A DNA stretch of 6,053 bases from Lachnospiraceae bacterium (GCA_009774155.1 VSNE01000174.1:1-6053), one strand, 5' to 3'; shown: positions 1-6,053, counted from the stretch's first letter. Numbers and translations are program-made. Notes: generated from the sequence alone by a model not told the origin.

Positions 1-1155
1 CCAGCCGTCGGTACGGTAAATCATATGAACCCTTTTTGTCAGAATCTTATAATTATATAAAAATTTTACTTTATATACTGCTTCTTTCCCGTCATTCTTT
101 TCCTTGGCAATCCTCTTCAAATTGGTAAAAAGCATATTCGTTGTGGAAAGCTGAGTCACCAGCTCCCCGGACCTGTCATCCAAATCCCGCATAATCCAGT
201 TATAATAATCACCATCAATAAACAAAATCCGGTAATAGAATGCCTGCAGATTCCGCGCGGCCACTCCCTGACGCTTAAACATCGTATCCGTTCCGTCATC
301 ATAGCTGCCGCCGTCCCGGTAGATATCCATATAAGCCAGCGCCGATAACGCATCCTCTCTCTGAAGGTAGAGAAAAAATCTCCGAATCATATATTCCGGG
401 TTCTCTTCCCTGCAGTCATTAACAATATCATAATTCCGCGGCAGCACAGCGCCTTCGTACTCTGCAAGGGATATGGGGCCGCTGTAATCCTCTGCGCTCT
501 CTCTCAGACTCAGCTCTTTGATTCCGGAATCCTGTATCTCATGGAAGGTCAAAAGCTTCCAGTATTTTTTATAACGCGCCAGTGTACAGCGAAGCTCATA
601 CACCTTCGCTCCGTCACCCAGATAGACAACCGCCTCCGACACACTTCTGGAACCCAGAATTTCACAGACCATATCCCTTATCTGATAATACATCCCGTCC
701 GGATTCTCCGGAACGTCCTCCTTCATGCCAAGGAATTCAAAGCTTCCCTTCTGCTCCTGAATTTTCAAAATACGTTTCAGAACGGCAGAATAGCTCCTGG
801 CCAGCTCAGCCTTTGCAATTGTCTGATAAGCAGGGCTTTCCGTATCAGAAGGCGGAAGTAAATCTGCGCCTTCAAAGCGCTCCAGATACCGAATATAAGC
901 ATCCATACTAAAATACTCTGCCAGCTCCTGGACCGCGCAGCCGCGCAGCGCCGCCTCCAGATCGTTATTCTGAAGCTGATACACCATGTATTGAATCAAT
1001 TCTTCCTCTTCTTCATATCCCTCCAGTACATCCGGTTCATCGGGATGTACGATAGGCTCCACTGCCTGCTTCCTTTCCAGCAGCTCATAAAAACCTATCA
1101 TGCAGAAAAACAGGCCGATGATGATCAGTCCCGATACTAAGATTCTTCTTTTCAT
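1..1155 (-). CDS. Membrane-anchored extracytoplasmic protein of unknown function, coupled to the polymerase gene (C-terminus beyond the left edge)
   Basis: I do not recognise a named family. The frame is open from the ATG at 1155-1153 to base 1: 385 codons, no stop, so the gene is 3'-partial. The start is fixed by an ATGA overlap with the stop of the upstream polymerase gene and by GTGGAG 8 nt before it. The product begins MKRR, followed by one hydrophobic segment at about residues 5-26. The Cys at 18 (LFFC) is not a good lipobox, so I read this as an uncleaved N-terminal anchor with the rest outside the cell. An acidic stretch (EEEEE, 48-52) follows. The exterior looks like two related modules. 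Each opens with a helix containing an L..L...D...AL pattern (about 53-75 and 254-275) and ends in a beta-rich segment with a late Trp (YWKLLTF near 198-204; YRTDGW at the edge). That layout resembles NTF2/DUF4878-like folds, which is inference only. Co-translation with a Wzy-like polymerase suggests a role in surface glycan assembly. Confidence 0.85.
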   Translation of the reverse strand, partial: MKRRILVSGLIIIGLFFCMIGFYELLERKQAVEPIVHPDEPDVLEGYEEEEELIQYMVYQLQNNDLEAALRGCAVQELAEYFSMDAYIRYLERFEGADLLPPSDTESPAYQTIAKAELARSYSAVLKRILKIQEQKGSFEFLGMKEDVPENPDGMYYQIRDMVCEILGSRSVSEAVVYLGDGAKVYELRCTLARYKKYWKLLTFHEIQDSGIKELSLRESAEDYSGPISLAEYEGAVLPRNYDIVNDCREENPEYMIRRFFLYLQREDALSALAYMDIYRDGGSYDDGTDTMFKRQGVAARNLQAFYYRILFIDGDYYNWIMRDLDDRSGELVTQLSTTNMLFTNLKRIAKEKNDGKEAVYKVKFLYNYKILTKRVHMIYRTDGW

Positions 1156-2378
1156 CCTACCGTCTCCACTTCCCGGCTCTTCCCTAATTGTGCAAATACC
1201 GCCAGAATAAACGGACAATAAGACAGGCTCCATATCCGTTGTTCAATCAGGCCATGCAGCGCCATCAATGCCAGTATCCACAGAAAAATCCATTGTTTCC
1301 TCTGTACTGCCTTGTACCCGATGTGCAGAAAAGCCAGCAAAGCCAGCGCCGATATCACCAGTCCAAACATCAGTGCCATCTGCATATAGCTGCTGTCCAG
1401 ATAAAAATAATTGTCTGTAACCTGCCCGTCCGCCCAATGTCCGTTCATACGGATTTGCTTTCCCCACAGATGAAAGCCGCAGATGGAAAGCGCATGCTTT
1501 CCATAATACAGACGTCCGCTTAAAAGCTTGTCCAGCCCTCTCATCCATACAATACTTTCCTGATAGACAAGAGAGGCCGCAAGCATGCAGGCGGAAGCAA
1601 TCGGAAAAGACAGGGCAAGAAGCGTACAAAGAACCGGATTGCGGCATATTTTTTCTCCTTTTTCCGGACAGCGGGTCCGGAAGAAACGGCACGCCGCCAT
1701 CAGCGCTGATAACAGCAGAAGACATCCTGCAGAGCAGCGCGCGTCACTCCACCAATACACTCCCAGTCCGAGAATCCCGGTAAAAACAGCCGCCGGATAA
1801 GATGTTCTCTTTCCGCGCAGATACCAGATGCAAAGCATCAGAAAAAATACATGGGCCGCAAAATCAGTAGAATAAACAATACCGAAAGCCATCTTTCTCT
1901 TTTTTCCGAACTGAAGATTTTCTATCAGTCCGCCCAAGGCGGCTCCCACAGTCATTACCAGAAGAATGCCCACGGTCACTGTATATACCTTCATAATCCG
2001 GTCAAAGGGAATATCCCTGGCTGCCAGCAGCAGAAGCGTCAGCAAAAGCAGGTTGCCGTAATGACTGATACTGACTGCATAACAGACAAGCCCGCAGATT
2101 CCGGCAGAAAGAAGAAAATTTCTCAGAATATGCTTTTTACTTACCAGACAGCGAAGCGCTGTGATTCCCAGAAGCAGATATTCCATATGCAGGGGAATAT
2201 CTGCCGTCAGTTCATTAAAAAAAGCAATGCCGCTGTCTCCTGTATTCCACGGCAGAGGCACCGTGGTCGTGCGCAGAAATGCATAGGCTGTTATAATAGA
2301 CAGCGCGGCAAGGTACATTCCCTCCGAGAACAGCCGCAAATACTGCATAAATTTTTTCCGGGTTTTTTCAGGCTTCAT
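1152..2378 (-). CDS. Wzy-like (O-antigen polymerase-type) polysaccharide polymerase, polytopic membrane protein
   Basis: The 408-residue product has about 11-12 hydrophobic segments (roughly 20-36, 64-79, 88-105, 107-121, 130-152, 164-187, 194-208, 216-233, 247-270, 332-355, 361-378, 383-398). The last long non-membrane loop is at about 271-331. That loop carries LLSGR (285-289) and ends in LDSSY (327-331), and H375 and E379 lie in the penultimate segment before a Y..PF pair (387-390). In Wzy-type polymerases and O-antigen ligases a 'GR' loop, a D-x-x-Y entering a helix and a late polar residue pair are typical; I know these as family habits, not from a search here. Such proteins join lipid-linked repeat units on the outer face of the membrane into capsule, exopolysaccharide or wall glycan. 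The ATG has AGGAAG 9 nt upstream and its own promoter. The stop overlaps the next start (ATGA). Alternatives are an O-antigen ligase or an EpsG-like protein. Lys/Arg-rich termini fit cytoplasmic ends. No glycosyltransferases lie inside the window, so the glycan is unknown. Confidence 0.8.
   Translation of the reverse strand: MKPEKTRKKFMQYLRLFSEGMYLAALSIITAYAFLRTTTVPLPWNTGDSGIAFFNELTADIPLHMEYLLLGITALRCLVSKKHILRNFLLSAGICGLVCYAVSISHYGNLLLLTLLLLAARDIPFDRIMKVYTVTVGILLVMTVGAALGGLIENLQFGKKRKMAFGIVYSTDFAAHVFFLMLCIWYLRGKRTSYPAAVFTGILGLGVYWWSDARCSAGCLLLLSALMAACRFFRTRCPEKGEKICRNPVLCTLLALSFPIASACMLAASLVYQESIVWMRGLDKLLSGRLYYGKHALSICGFHLWGKQIRMNGHWADGQVTDNYFYLDSSYMQMALMFGLVISALALLAFLHIGYKAVQRKQWIFLWILALMALHGLIEQRIWSLSYCPFILAVFAQLGKSREVETVG
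1164..1169 (-). promoter_or_regulatory. Ribosome binding site inside the polymerase 3' end
   Basis: On the minus strand GTGGAG lies 8 nt before the ATG at 1155, within the last codons of the polymerase gene. It is moderate in strength and fits translational coupling through the ATGA overlap. Confidence 0.55.
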
Positions 2379-2387
2379 TATTTATTG

Positions 2388-2393
2388 CTTCCT
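2388..2393 (-). promoter_or_regulatory. Ribosome binding site of the polymerase gene
   Basis: On the minus strand AGGAAG lies 9 nt before the ATG at 2378, with an A/T-rich spacer. It supports this start for the membrane polymerase. Confidence 0.75.
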
Positions 2394-2422
2394 ATCTGTC
2401 GTTATTCCAAATAATTACTTAA

Positions 2423-2452
2423 ATTTTATCATAAACAGCACATGCTTGTCAC
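2423..2452 (-). promoter_or_regulatory. Probable sigma-A-type promoter of the polymerase operon (extended -10)
   Basis: On the minus strand GTGACA (2447-2452, 5 of 6 to TTGACA) is followed after 18 bp by TAAAAT (2423-2428, 5 of 6 to TATAAT). A TG one base before the -10 gives the extended TGnTAAAAT form. The ATG at 2378 lies about 44 bp downstream, leaving a short leader. This supports transcription of the polymerase and the coupled gene independently of the lysozyme gene. It is predicted by eye only. Confidence 0.65.
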
Positions 2453-2493
2453 TAGAATGTTGTACAATGATTTTTATAAACGGCAACAGCATG

Positions 2494-2533
2494 AATCAGG
2501 AGAGCATACATTTTCATGTAAGCTCTCCTGATT
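2494..2533 (-). terminator. Stem-loop after the lysozyme stop codon, probable terminator
   Basis: Beginning 8 nt after the TAA is an inverted repeat: 12 perfect pairs (AATCAGGAGAGC with GCTCTCCTGATT), one A/A mismatch on the plus strand, five more pairs and a 4-nt loop. The transcript past the stem is not a clean U-run; it begins TTCATGCTG and reaches TTTATAAAAA only about 15 nt later. It may therefore be a weaker intrinsic terminator, or a 3'-end stabilising/processing hairpin. It separates the lysozyme gene from the downstream promoter. Confidence 0.65.
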
Positions 2534-2541
2534 ATCATTCC

Positions 2542-5500
2542 TTAAAAATCCTTATAAGATACATTCAAATCAACATTTCCGCTGATGCCGCTCACGCTTC
2601 CTTTACTGGTATACTGCCACATAACTACATTTCCTTTGCCGGTATACCCGTGCCCCAGATTGTAATCGCGCCATCTTGCAATCCAGATATCGACATCTTT
2701 CAGAGCGTTCATATCCAGATGCTGCTCCAGCCAGGTATTGTTTGCATAGAGTGCGAACTTGTAGCCCGCATCCTCTACCACTTCCTTAAACGCCAGAATA
2801 ATCTCAGAGCGTCTGGAATTGCTGTCTGTGCCCGACAGAATACTGTTGTCCTCCATATCCATAACAATCGGATAATCCAGCTTTCTGCCGTTCAGCGCTT
2901 TAATGACATTTTCTGCCTCCTCTCTCGCTTTTGTCCGGGAGGTTGCATAGCTGTAGCGGTAAACCCCTACCTTTATGCCGTTATTGCGGGCGCCGTCATA
3001 GTTGTCTACAAACCTTTCATCTCTGGTTGTAGAAGAGCTGCTTCCTGTCACAATCCGGATCATCGCAAACTTTATACCGTCGTCCGCAACTTTCTTCCAG
3101 TCAATGGTTCCCTGGTAGCTGGATACGTCAATACCGCGTCTCTCCGTATCCGAAGAGGTGCTCACGCTTACCGGACCCGCCATCTCTGTCTTGGCAGTTC
3201 CCCTGACTCCGCACACCTTATAATAGTAGGTCTTGTTGCTGGAGACATTAGAATCAATGTAAGAGTTCGTCGTAACAGATGCGATCCTCTTGTACTCCTC
3301 CTCGTCATCCTTTGCAGTGGAACGGTATACCTGATAGCTGGTGGCTCCGTTTACCTCATCCCACGTAATCTTGAGAGAGTCGTCATAATATTTCGTTACC
3401 TTCAGGCCCGTCAGCTTGCCCAAGGTCGTCTTTGCCGATTTCACTCCCGAGAACGGAGAGGTATATTTCTGGCGGATTGCCTTTGCTTTGTAATAGTAGG
3501 TCTTCTCCAGCTCCAGCTCCTTATGGGTAAAGCTGTTGCTCTTTGTCGTTCCCAGACTCTTATAAGTACCGTCTTTGCTTGTGCTTCCAAAGATCTCATA
3601 CTTCTGGGCTCCGTCTACCTCTTCCCATTCCAGAGTAATTCTGTCGTATTCAATCTTGGCTATCTTAATGGCCGGCTTTCCTATGGTAGTTTTCTCAGAC
3701 ACAATTGCCGAGTAGGTGCCGTATCCGTTTTTGCCCCTCAGTGCGCGCACCTTGAAATAGTAAGTCTGGCCGCAGGTAGCTTTGTCATATTCATACTCTG
3801 TCTCTTCGGTTGTGGCAAGCTTCTTATAGGTGCCGTTTTCACTGGTCGCATAATAAATCTGATACTTTTCTGACTTATCCACCTTTTTCCAGGTAAGCCT
3901 CAGCGTTTTATAGTCGATTGCTTTTACCTTCAGGCTCTTGACCTGATTCAGCGCTGTTTTTCCTTTCACCACAGGGGAATAAGCACCGTAAACCTTCTTG
4001 CCGTTCACCTTACGGTATGCCTTTACCTTATAGTAATACGCCGTTCCCAGCTTTTTATCTTTATCTGTAAAGGTCACCTTGCTTCCGGAGGTGATGGTCT
4101 TTATCCGCTTAAAGCCCTTTTTGGAGGATGTGGATCGGTACAGCTCATATCCCTGGGCTCCGGTCACCTTCTTCCAGGTTATTTTTAACGTATTATAGTT
4201 CACGCTCTTAACTGAGCTGATCTTGCCTTTCTGAAGAACCGGCTTTGCAGATACCGCATCCGACTCATTTCCTTCATAGGAGGCCCCGTCTGCCGTTACA
4301 AACGGAACAATCTTATAATAATATTTCTTGTTCAGAGTCAGCTTGGAGTCTGTATAGCTGGTCGTACTCCCCGGAGTAACCTTCTTAACCAGCTTGTAGC
4401 TTTCAGAACCGGTTTTCCGGTAGATATTATATCCGCTGGCTCCGCCCCGCTCATTCCAGCTTAACGTAATTTTACTGTAAGATTCCGCCTTTGCGCTTAA
4501 GGTCACCTTCTCCAGCTTCGGTCTTGCGGAAACCGTATCCGAAGCCTTGCCGTATACCTTCTCTCCGCCGCTTACCCGGTAGGGCATTACCACATACTGA
4601 TAAGAAGACGCCGCGTTCAGACCGGTAATTGTATAGCTGGTAGCCGAAGTATCCTTCAGATTTTTAAAGCTGCTGCCTGATTTCTGGTAGATCAGGTATC
4701 CGGCGGCTTTGGATACGCCGCCCCAGCTCAGAGTCACCCTGTCTCCTGCGCTGGAGGATACGGATACGGACGGCTTGGAAAGTCCGTTATCCCATTTCAG
4801 CGTAACGGACGCTTCGCTCTGACAGGTACGGCTGCCCACGGAAGTATATGCCGCCACTTTATAAGTATGGTTTTTACCGGAGCTGACATTCTTGTCATTC
4901 CAGCCGGAGGCGTCTCCTCCAAGCGTTGCCACAGAGGCTCCGTCCCTGTAGATCGTATAATTCTGTACTCCGTTAGGTTTTGTCCATTTCAGAGTAGCCG
5001 ACGCAGGATTATCCAGCGTCACAGTAAGTCCTCCGGGCACAGCAAGAGCAAACTCGCTGGTCACCAGATTGGTATATGCACAGATTCTGCCGCCCCTATA
5101 AGCATACAGTATGTAAGTATAATCGTGTATGTCCTTCGTTCCCTGATCGGTAAACAGGGTATTGGACTGAACGGAAGAAACCGGCTTAACGCCTGTCTCC
5201 GACTCGGAACGGCGCAGAAGCGTATATTTGTCTGCATTAGGCACAAGTCCTGACAGACGAAGGGCAATGCTTGTATCCGAACGGCTTTCCACCTGAATGC
5301 TTATGGATGTTTCCGCATAAGCAAACCACACATTATGGACATAACCATTGTCGTCAGTCTGATAAGTTACTTCCGGCAGCAATCCTGTCAGGGACGCGCC
5401 ATTCTTTTTTACAAGATAATTCAAAAGTCTCTGAAGCTGCATCGTGTTAATCTTATACGCGCTTAAATCAACTGCATGCAGATCATCCTTACCCATAACG

Positions 5501-5994
5501 CCGGACAGGGCGTTCAGAACCTCCTTGTATCCCTCCGCCTCCGCGTCGCTGAGAATATTCTGAGGCTCCGTACCATATATCGCCGCTTCTATCGTCAAAG
5601 GTGTTTTTGCCGTTGTAGCTTCACCAAGCGCCGGGTCTTCCGTTTCCTCTGTCAGGACTCCCGGATCTGGTATCTCTATATCCGCAGGATTCTCCGGTGT
5701 CTCCGGGTCTGTAGGATTTGTCGGATCTTCCGGCTTCTCCGGGTCTGTTGGATTCTCAGGCTCCTCCGGAGTTTCCGGGGTCTCGCTGTCTGCAGGGGTT
5801 TCGCCCTCGGTCGGACTCTCCGGTTCCTCCGGAGTCTCCTCATCGTTATCCTCTGTCTGTGCCGCCGAATCCTCTTCCGCTGCGCTTTCTATCGTATCAG
5901 GCATCCGGGCTGCAAATGCCTGCGCAGGAGTCTCCAGAAACAGCGCTCCTGCAATCAGAAATGAAAACACACGAAGCAAAAATTTTTTCTTCAT
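2542..5994 (-). CDS. Secreted GH25 lysozyme (N-acetylmuramidase) with Pro/Glu linker and eight FnIII modules
   Basis: The 1150-residue product starts with a signal peptide: MKKK, hydrophobic core at 5-20, then AQAFA with likely signal-peptidase I cleavage after A26 or A28. A Pro/Glu/Thr-rich linker spans about 54-111, and an unnamed alpha/beta-looking domain spans about 132-228. Eight FnIII-like modules follow (about 230-316, 319-401, 405-491, 494-585, 587-681, 683-770, 772-858, 860-948). Their B-strand Trp residues are W337, W424, W513, W607, W702, W790 and W878. Residues 952-1150 form a GH25 muramidase domain with RRGIDVSSYQG at the start (D956), the catalytic DME pair D1046/E1048 in YPIVMDMED, WIARW near 1104-1108, WQYTS at 1126 and VDLN (D1142). 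GH25 enzymes cleave MurNAc-beta-1,4-GlcNAc in peptidoglycan. There is no LPXTG, choline-binding, SH3 or LysM anchor, and the enzyme domain is the extreme C-terminus. The start has GAGGTGG 10 nt upstream. Likely roles are wall turnover, separation or attack on neighbours; the sequence does not decide. A hairpin follows the stop. Confidence 0.95.
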   Translation of the reverse strand: MKKKFLLRVFSFLIAGALFLETPAQAFAARMPDTIESAAEEDSAAQTEDNDEETPEEPESPTEGETPADSETPETPEEPENPTDPEKPEDPTNPTDPETPENPADIEIPDPGVLTEETEDPALGEATTAKTPLTIEAAIYGTEPQNILSDAEAEGYKEVLNALSGVMGKDDLHAVDLSAYKINTMQLQRLLNYLVKKNGASLTGLLPEVTYQTDDNGYVHNVWFAYAETSISIQVESRSDTSIALRLSGLVPNADKYTLLRRSESETGVKPVSSVQSNTLFTDQGTKDIHDYTYILYAYRGGRICAYTNLVTSEFALAVPGGLTVTLDNPASATLKWTKPNGVQNYTIYRDGASVATLGGDASGWNDKNVSSGKNHTYKVAAYTSVGSRTCQSEASVTLKWDNGLSKPSVSVSSSAGDRVTLSWGGVSKAAGYLIYQKSGSSFKNLKDTSATSYTITGLNAASSYQYVVMPYRVSGGEKVYGKASDTVSARPKLEKVTLSAKAESYSKITLSWNERGGASGYNIYRKTGSESYKLVKKVTPGSTTSYTDSKLTLNKKYYYKIVPFVTADGASYEGNESDAVSAKPVLQKGKISSVKSVNYNTLKITWKKVTGAQGYELYRSTSSKKGFKRIKTITSGSKVTFTDKDKKLGTAYYYKVKAYRKVNGKKVYGAYSPVVKGKTALNQVKSLKVKAIDYKTLRLTWKKVDKSEKYQIYYATSENGTYKKLATTEETEYEYDKATCGQTYYFKVRALRGKNGYGTYSAIVSEKTTIGKPAIKIAKIEYDRITLEWEEVDGAQKYEIFGSTSKDGTYKSLGTTKSNSFTHKELELEKTYYYKAKAIRQKYTSPFSGVKSAKTTLGKLTGLKVTKYYDDSLKITWDEVNGATSYQVYRSTAKDDEEEYKRIASVTTNSYIDSNVSSNKTYYYKVCGVRGTAKTEMAGPVSVSTSSDTERRGIDVSSYQGTIDWKKVADDGIKFAMIRIVTGSSSSTTRDERFVDNYDGARNNGIKVGVYRYSYATSRTKAREEAENVIKALNGRKLDYPIVMDMEDNSILSGTDSNSRRSEIILAFKEVVEDAGYKFALYANNTWLEQHLDMNALKDVDIWIARWRDYNLGHGYTGKGNVVMWQYTSKGSVSGISGNVDLNVSYKDF
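2545..3144 (-). other. GH25 catalytic domain of the lysozyme
   Basis: This is residues 951-1150, about 200 residues and therefore full length for a GH25 TIM-barrel-like domain. The conserved acidic residues expected at strand ends are all visible: D956 (GIDVS), D1046 and E1048 (MDMED), and D1142 (VDLN). The aromatic WQY near the end is also kept. I see no frame break or missing catalytic residue, so the domain should be active. Confidence 0.93.
3151..5307 (-). repeat. Eight tandem FnIII-like module repeats (protein level)
   Basis: The encoded residues 230-948 repeat about every 88-95 residues. Each unit shows a 'LKITW' or 'VTLSW'-like B strand, a 'GYEIYRS' or 'YQVYRS'-like C strand, a Thr/Ser-rich 'SYTD' strand and a 'TYYYKV' F strand. 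Modules 5-8 are closest to one another (YYYK repeated, 'KDGTYK'/'ENGTYK' turns). Modules 1 and 2 are the most diverged, and module 1 lacks the B-strand Trp (ALRLSG instead). Such arrays act as stiff spacers or glycan-contacting modules in secreted bacterial hydrolases. Here they separate the N-terminal domain from the muramidase. Confidence 0.88.
5662..5835 (-). repeat. Pro/Glu/Thr-rich low-complexity linker coding repeat
   Basis: This encodes residues 54-111, made of short units such as TPEEPE, NPTDPE and TPENP with Pro at nearly every third position. The DNA is correspondingly degenerate-repetitive, with TCCGG-containing units recurring on the plus strand. The segment is acidic and should be extended. 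It lies shortly after the signal peptide, so it could let the chain cross the wall or hold the rest of the protein away from the membrane. Such tracts are prone to copy-number change between strains. Confidence 0.85.
5909..5994 (-). other. Sec signal peptide of the lysozyme
   Basis: Residues 1-28 show a KKK n-region, a hydrophobic core FLLRVFSFLIAGALFL and an AxA c-region (AQA at 24-26, then AFA at 26-28). Cleavage is likely after A26 or A28. No lipobox Cys is present, so this is not a lipoprotein signal. Confidence 0.88.
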
Positions 5995-6004
5995 GAAATT
6001 CTAC

Positions 6005-6011
6005 CCACCTC
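6005..6011 (-). promoter_or_regulatory. Ribosome binding site of the lysozyme gene
   Basis: On the minus strand GAGGTGG lies 10 nt before the ATG at 5994. It is a strong Shine-Dalgarno match and decides this start. No convincing promoter is visible in the remaining 40 bp to the window edge, so the promoter lies farther upstream or the gene is read from an upstream operon. Confidence 0.8.
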
Positions 6012-6053
6012 ACCATCTCTTCTTTAAAAGTTTGCTGAAATATTCTTGTTCAT

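Larger units (their letters stand above)
2379..2541. other. Intergenic region between lysozyme and polymerase genes
   Basis: These 163 bp hold the lysozyme stem-loop, an A/T-rich promoter and the polymerase ribosome binding site. I see no open frame with a ribosome binding site, no tRNA-like fold and no recognisable riboswitch core. Confidence 0.75.

Noticed and set aside
156..353. Minus-strand 65-codon frame
   Set aside because: It is an out-of-frame shadow inside the open frame that runs from 1155 to the left edge. Its ATG lies within the in-frame codons for EDALSAL.
541..911. Two overlapping plus-strand frames of about 106-109 codons
   Set aside because: Both are antisense to the membrane-anchored protein, have no ribosome binding site and no plausible protein composition.
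1102..1155. Lipoprotein signal in the coupled membrane protein (Cys at residue 18)
   Set aside because: The residues before the Cys are L-F-F, which does not fit the small residues required at -1 and -3 of a lipobox. An uncleaved membrane anchor is simpler.
1851..2414. Plus-strand 187-codon frame over the polymerase 5' end
   Set aside because: It is antisense to the N-terminal membrane segments and runs into the promoter region. It has no recognisable domain or ribosome binding site and is a shadow of the polymerase gene.
2446..3873. Long plus-strand open frame of 475 codons
   Set aside because: It lies antisense to the GH25 domain and the last FnIII modules. The mirror frame of a codon-biased repeat gene stays open easily. 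There is no ribosome binding site at its start, the composition is unnatural (Cys/Arg/Ile-rich without domains), and the minus-strand reading is unambiguous.
5037..5307. Reading the first FnIII-like unit as a carbohydrate-binding module
   Set aside because: The strand pattern matches the neighbouring FnIII modules better, and no binding-site aromatic cluster is apparent.
5476..5964. Plus-strand frame rich in Arg, Cys and Leu repeats (RLLRVCWILRLLR-like)
   Set aside because: It is the antisense of the Pro/Glu linker and signal peptide. Its apparent repeat is the complement of the TCCGG-type coding repeat.
6024..6053. Short minus-strand frame ATG...TAA (MNKNISANF) at the right edge
   Set aside because: It could be the last codons of an upstream gene or a chance nine-codon frame. 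With only 30 bases visible neither can be supported; the sequence upstream of 6053 would settle it.

Overview
The window reads entirely on the minus strand and looks like a stretch of a low-to-moderate GC Gram-positive chromosome. The most likely source is a gut-type Clostridia/Lachnospiraceae bacterium. This is inferred from the style of the fibronectin type III (FnIII) modules (repeated 'TYYYKV' strands, B-strand Trp about every 90 residues), the Pro/Glu linker behind a signal peptide, the strong purine-rich ribosome binding sites and an extended -10 promoter. No taxonomic marker gene is present, so the family assignment is an inference.

Layout in the direction of transcription (right to left). 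(1) 5994-2542 encodes a 1150-residue secreted protein: signal peptide, Pro/Glu-rich linker, a small N-terminal domain I cannot name firmly, eight FnIII modules and a C-terminal GH25 (Chalaropsis-type) lysozyme domain with its DxE catalytic pair intact. (2) The 163-bp gap 2379-2541 holds a long stem-loop just after the lysozyme stop codon and a convincing sigma-A-type promoter for the next gene. (3) 2378-1152 encodes a 408-residue polytopic membrane protein with features of Wzy/O-antigen-polymerase-type polysaccharide polymerases. (4) 1155 to the left edge encodes a membrane-anchored extracytoplasmic protein. It overlaps the polymerase by an ATGA junction and runs off the window after 385 codons with no stop. 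It was found by reading the open frame to the edge.

Taken together this is a cell-envelope region. The long-armed muramidase would cut or remodel peptidoglycan, the Wzy-like protein would polymerise a surface glycan on the outer face of the membrane, and the coupled single-pass protein has an extracytoplasmic domain that appears to be two tandem NTF2/DUF4878-like modules. That last assignment rests on pattern only. The hairpin and promoter suggest that lysozyme and polymerase are separate transcription units, while polymerase and coupled protein form one operon.

I see no RNA genes, CRISPR array, insertion sequence or attachment site. There is no gene-free stretch longer than 163 bp, apart from the 59 bp at the right edge that form the lysozyme leader. 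I found no clear evidence of an undescribed defence or mobile system. The least explained items are the coupled membrane protein and the N-terminal domain of the lysozyme.
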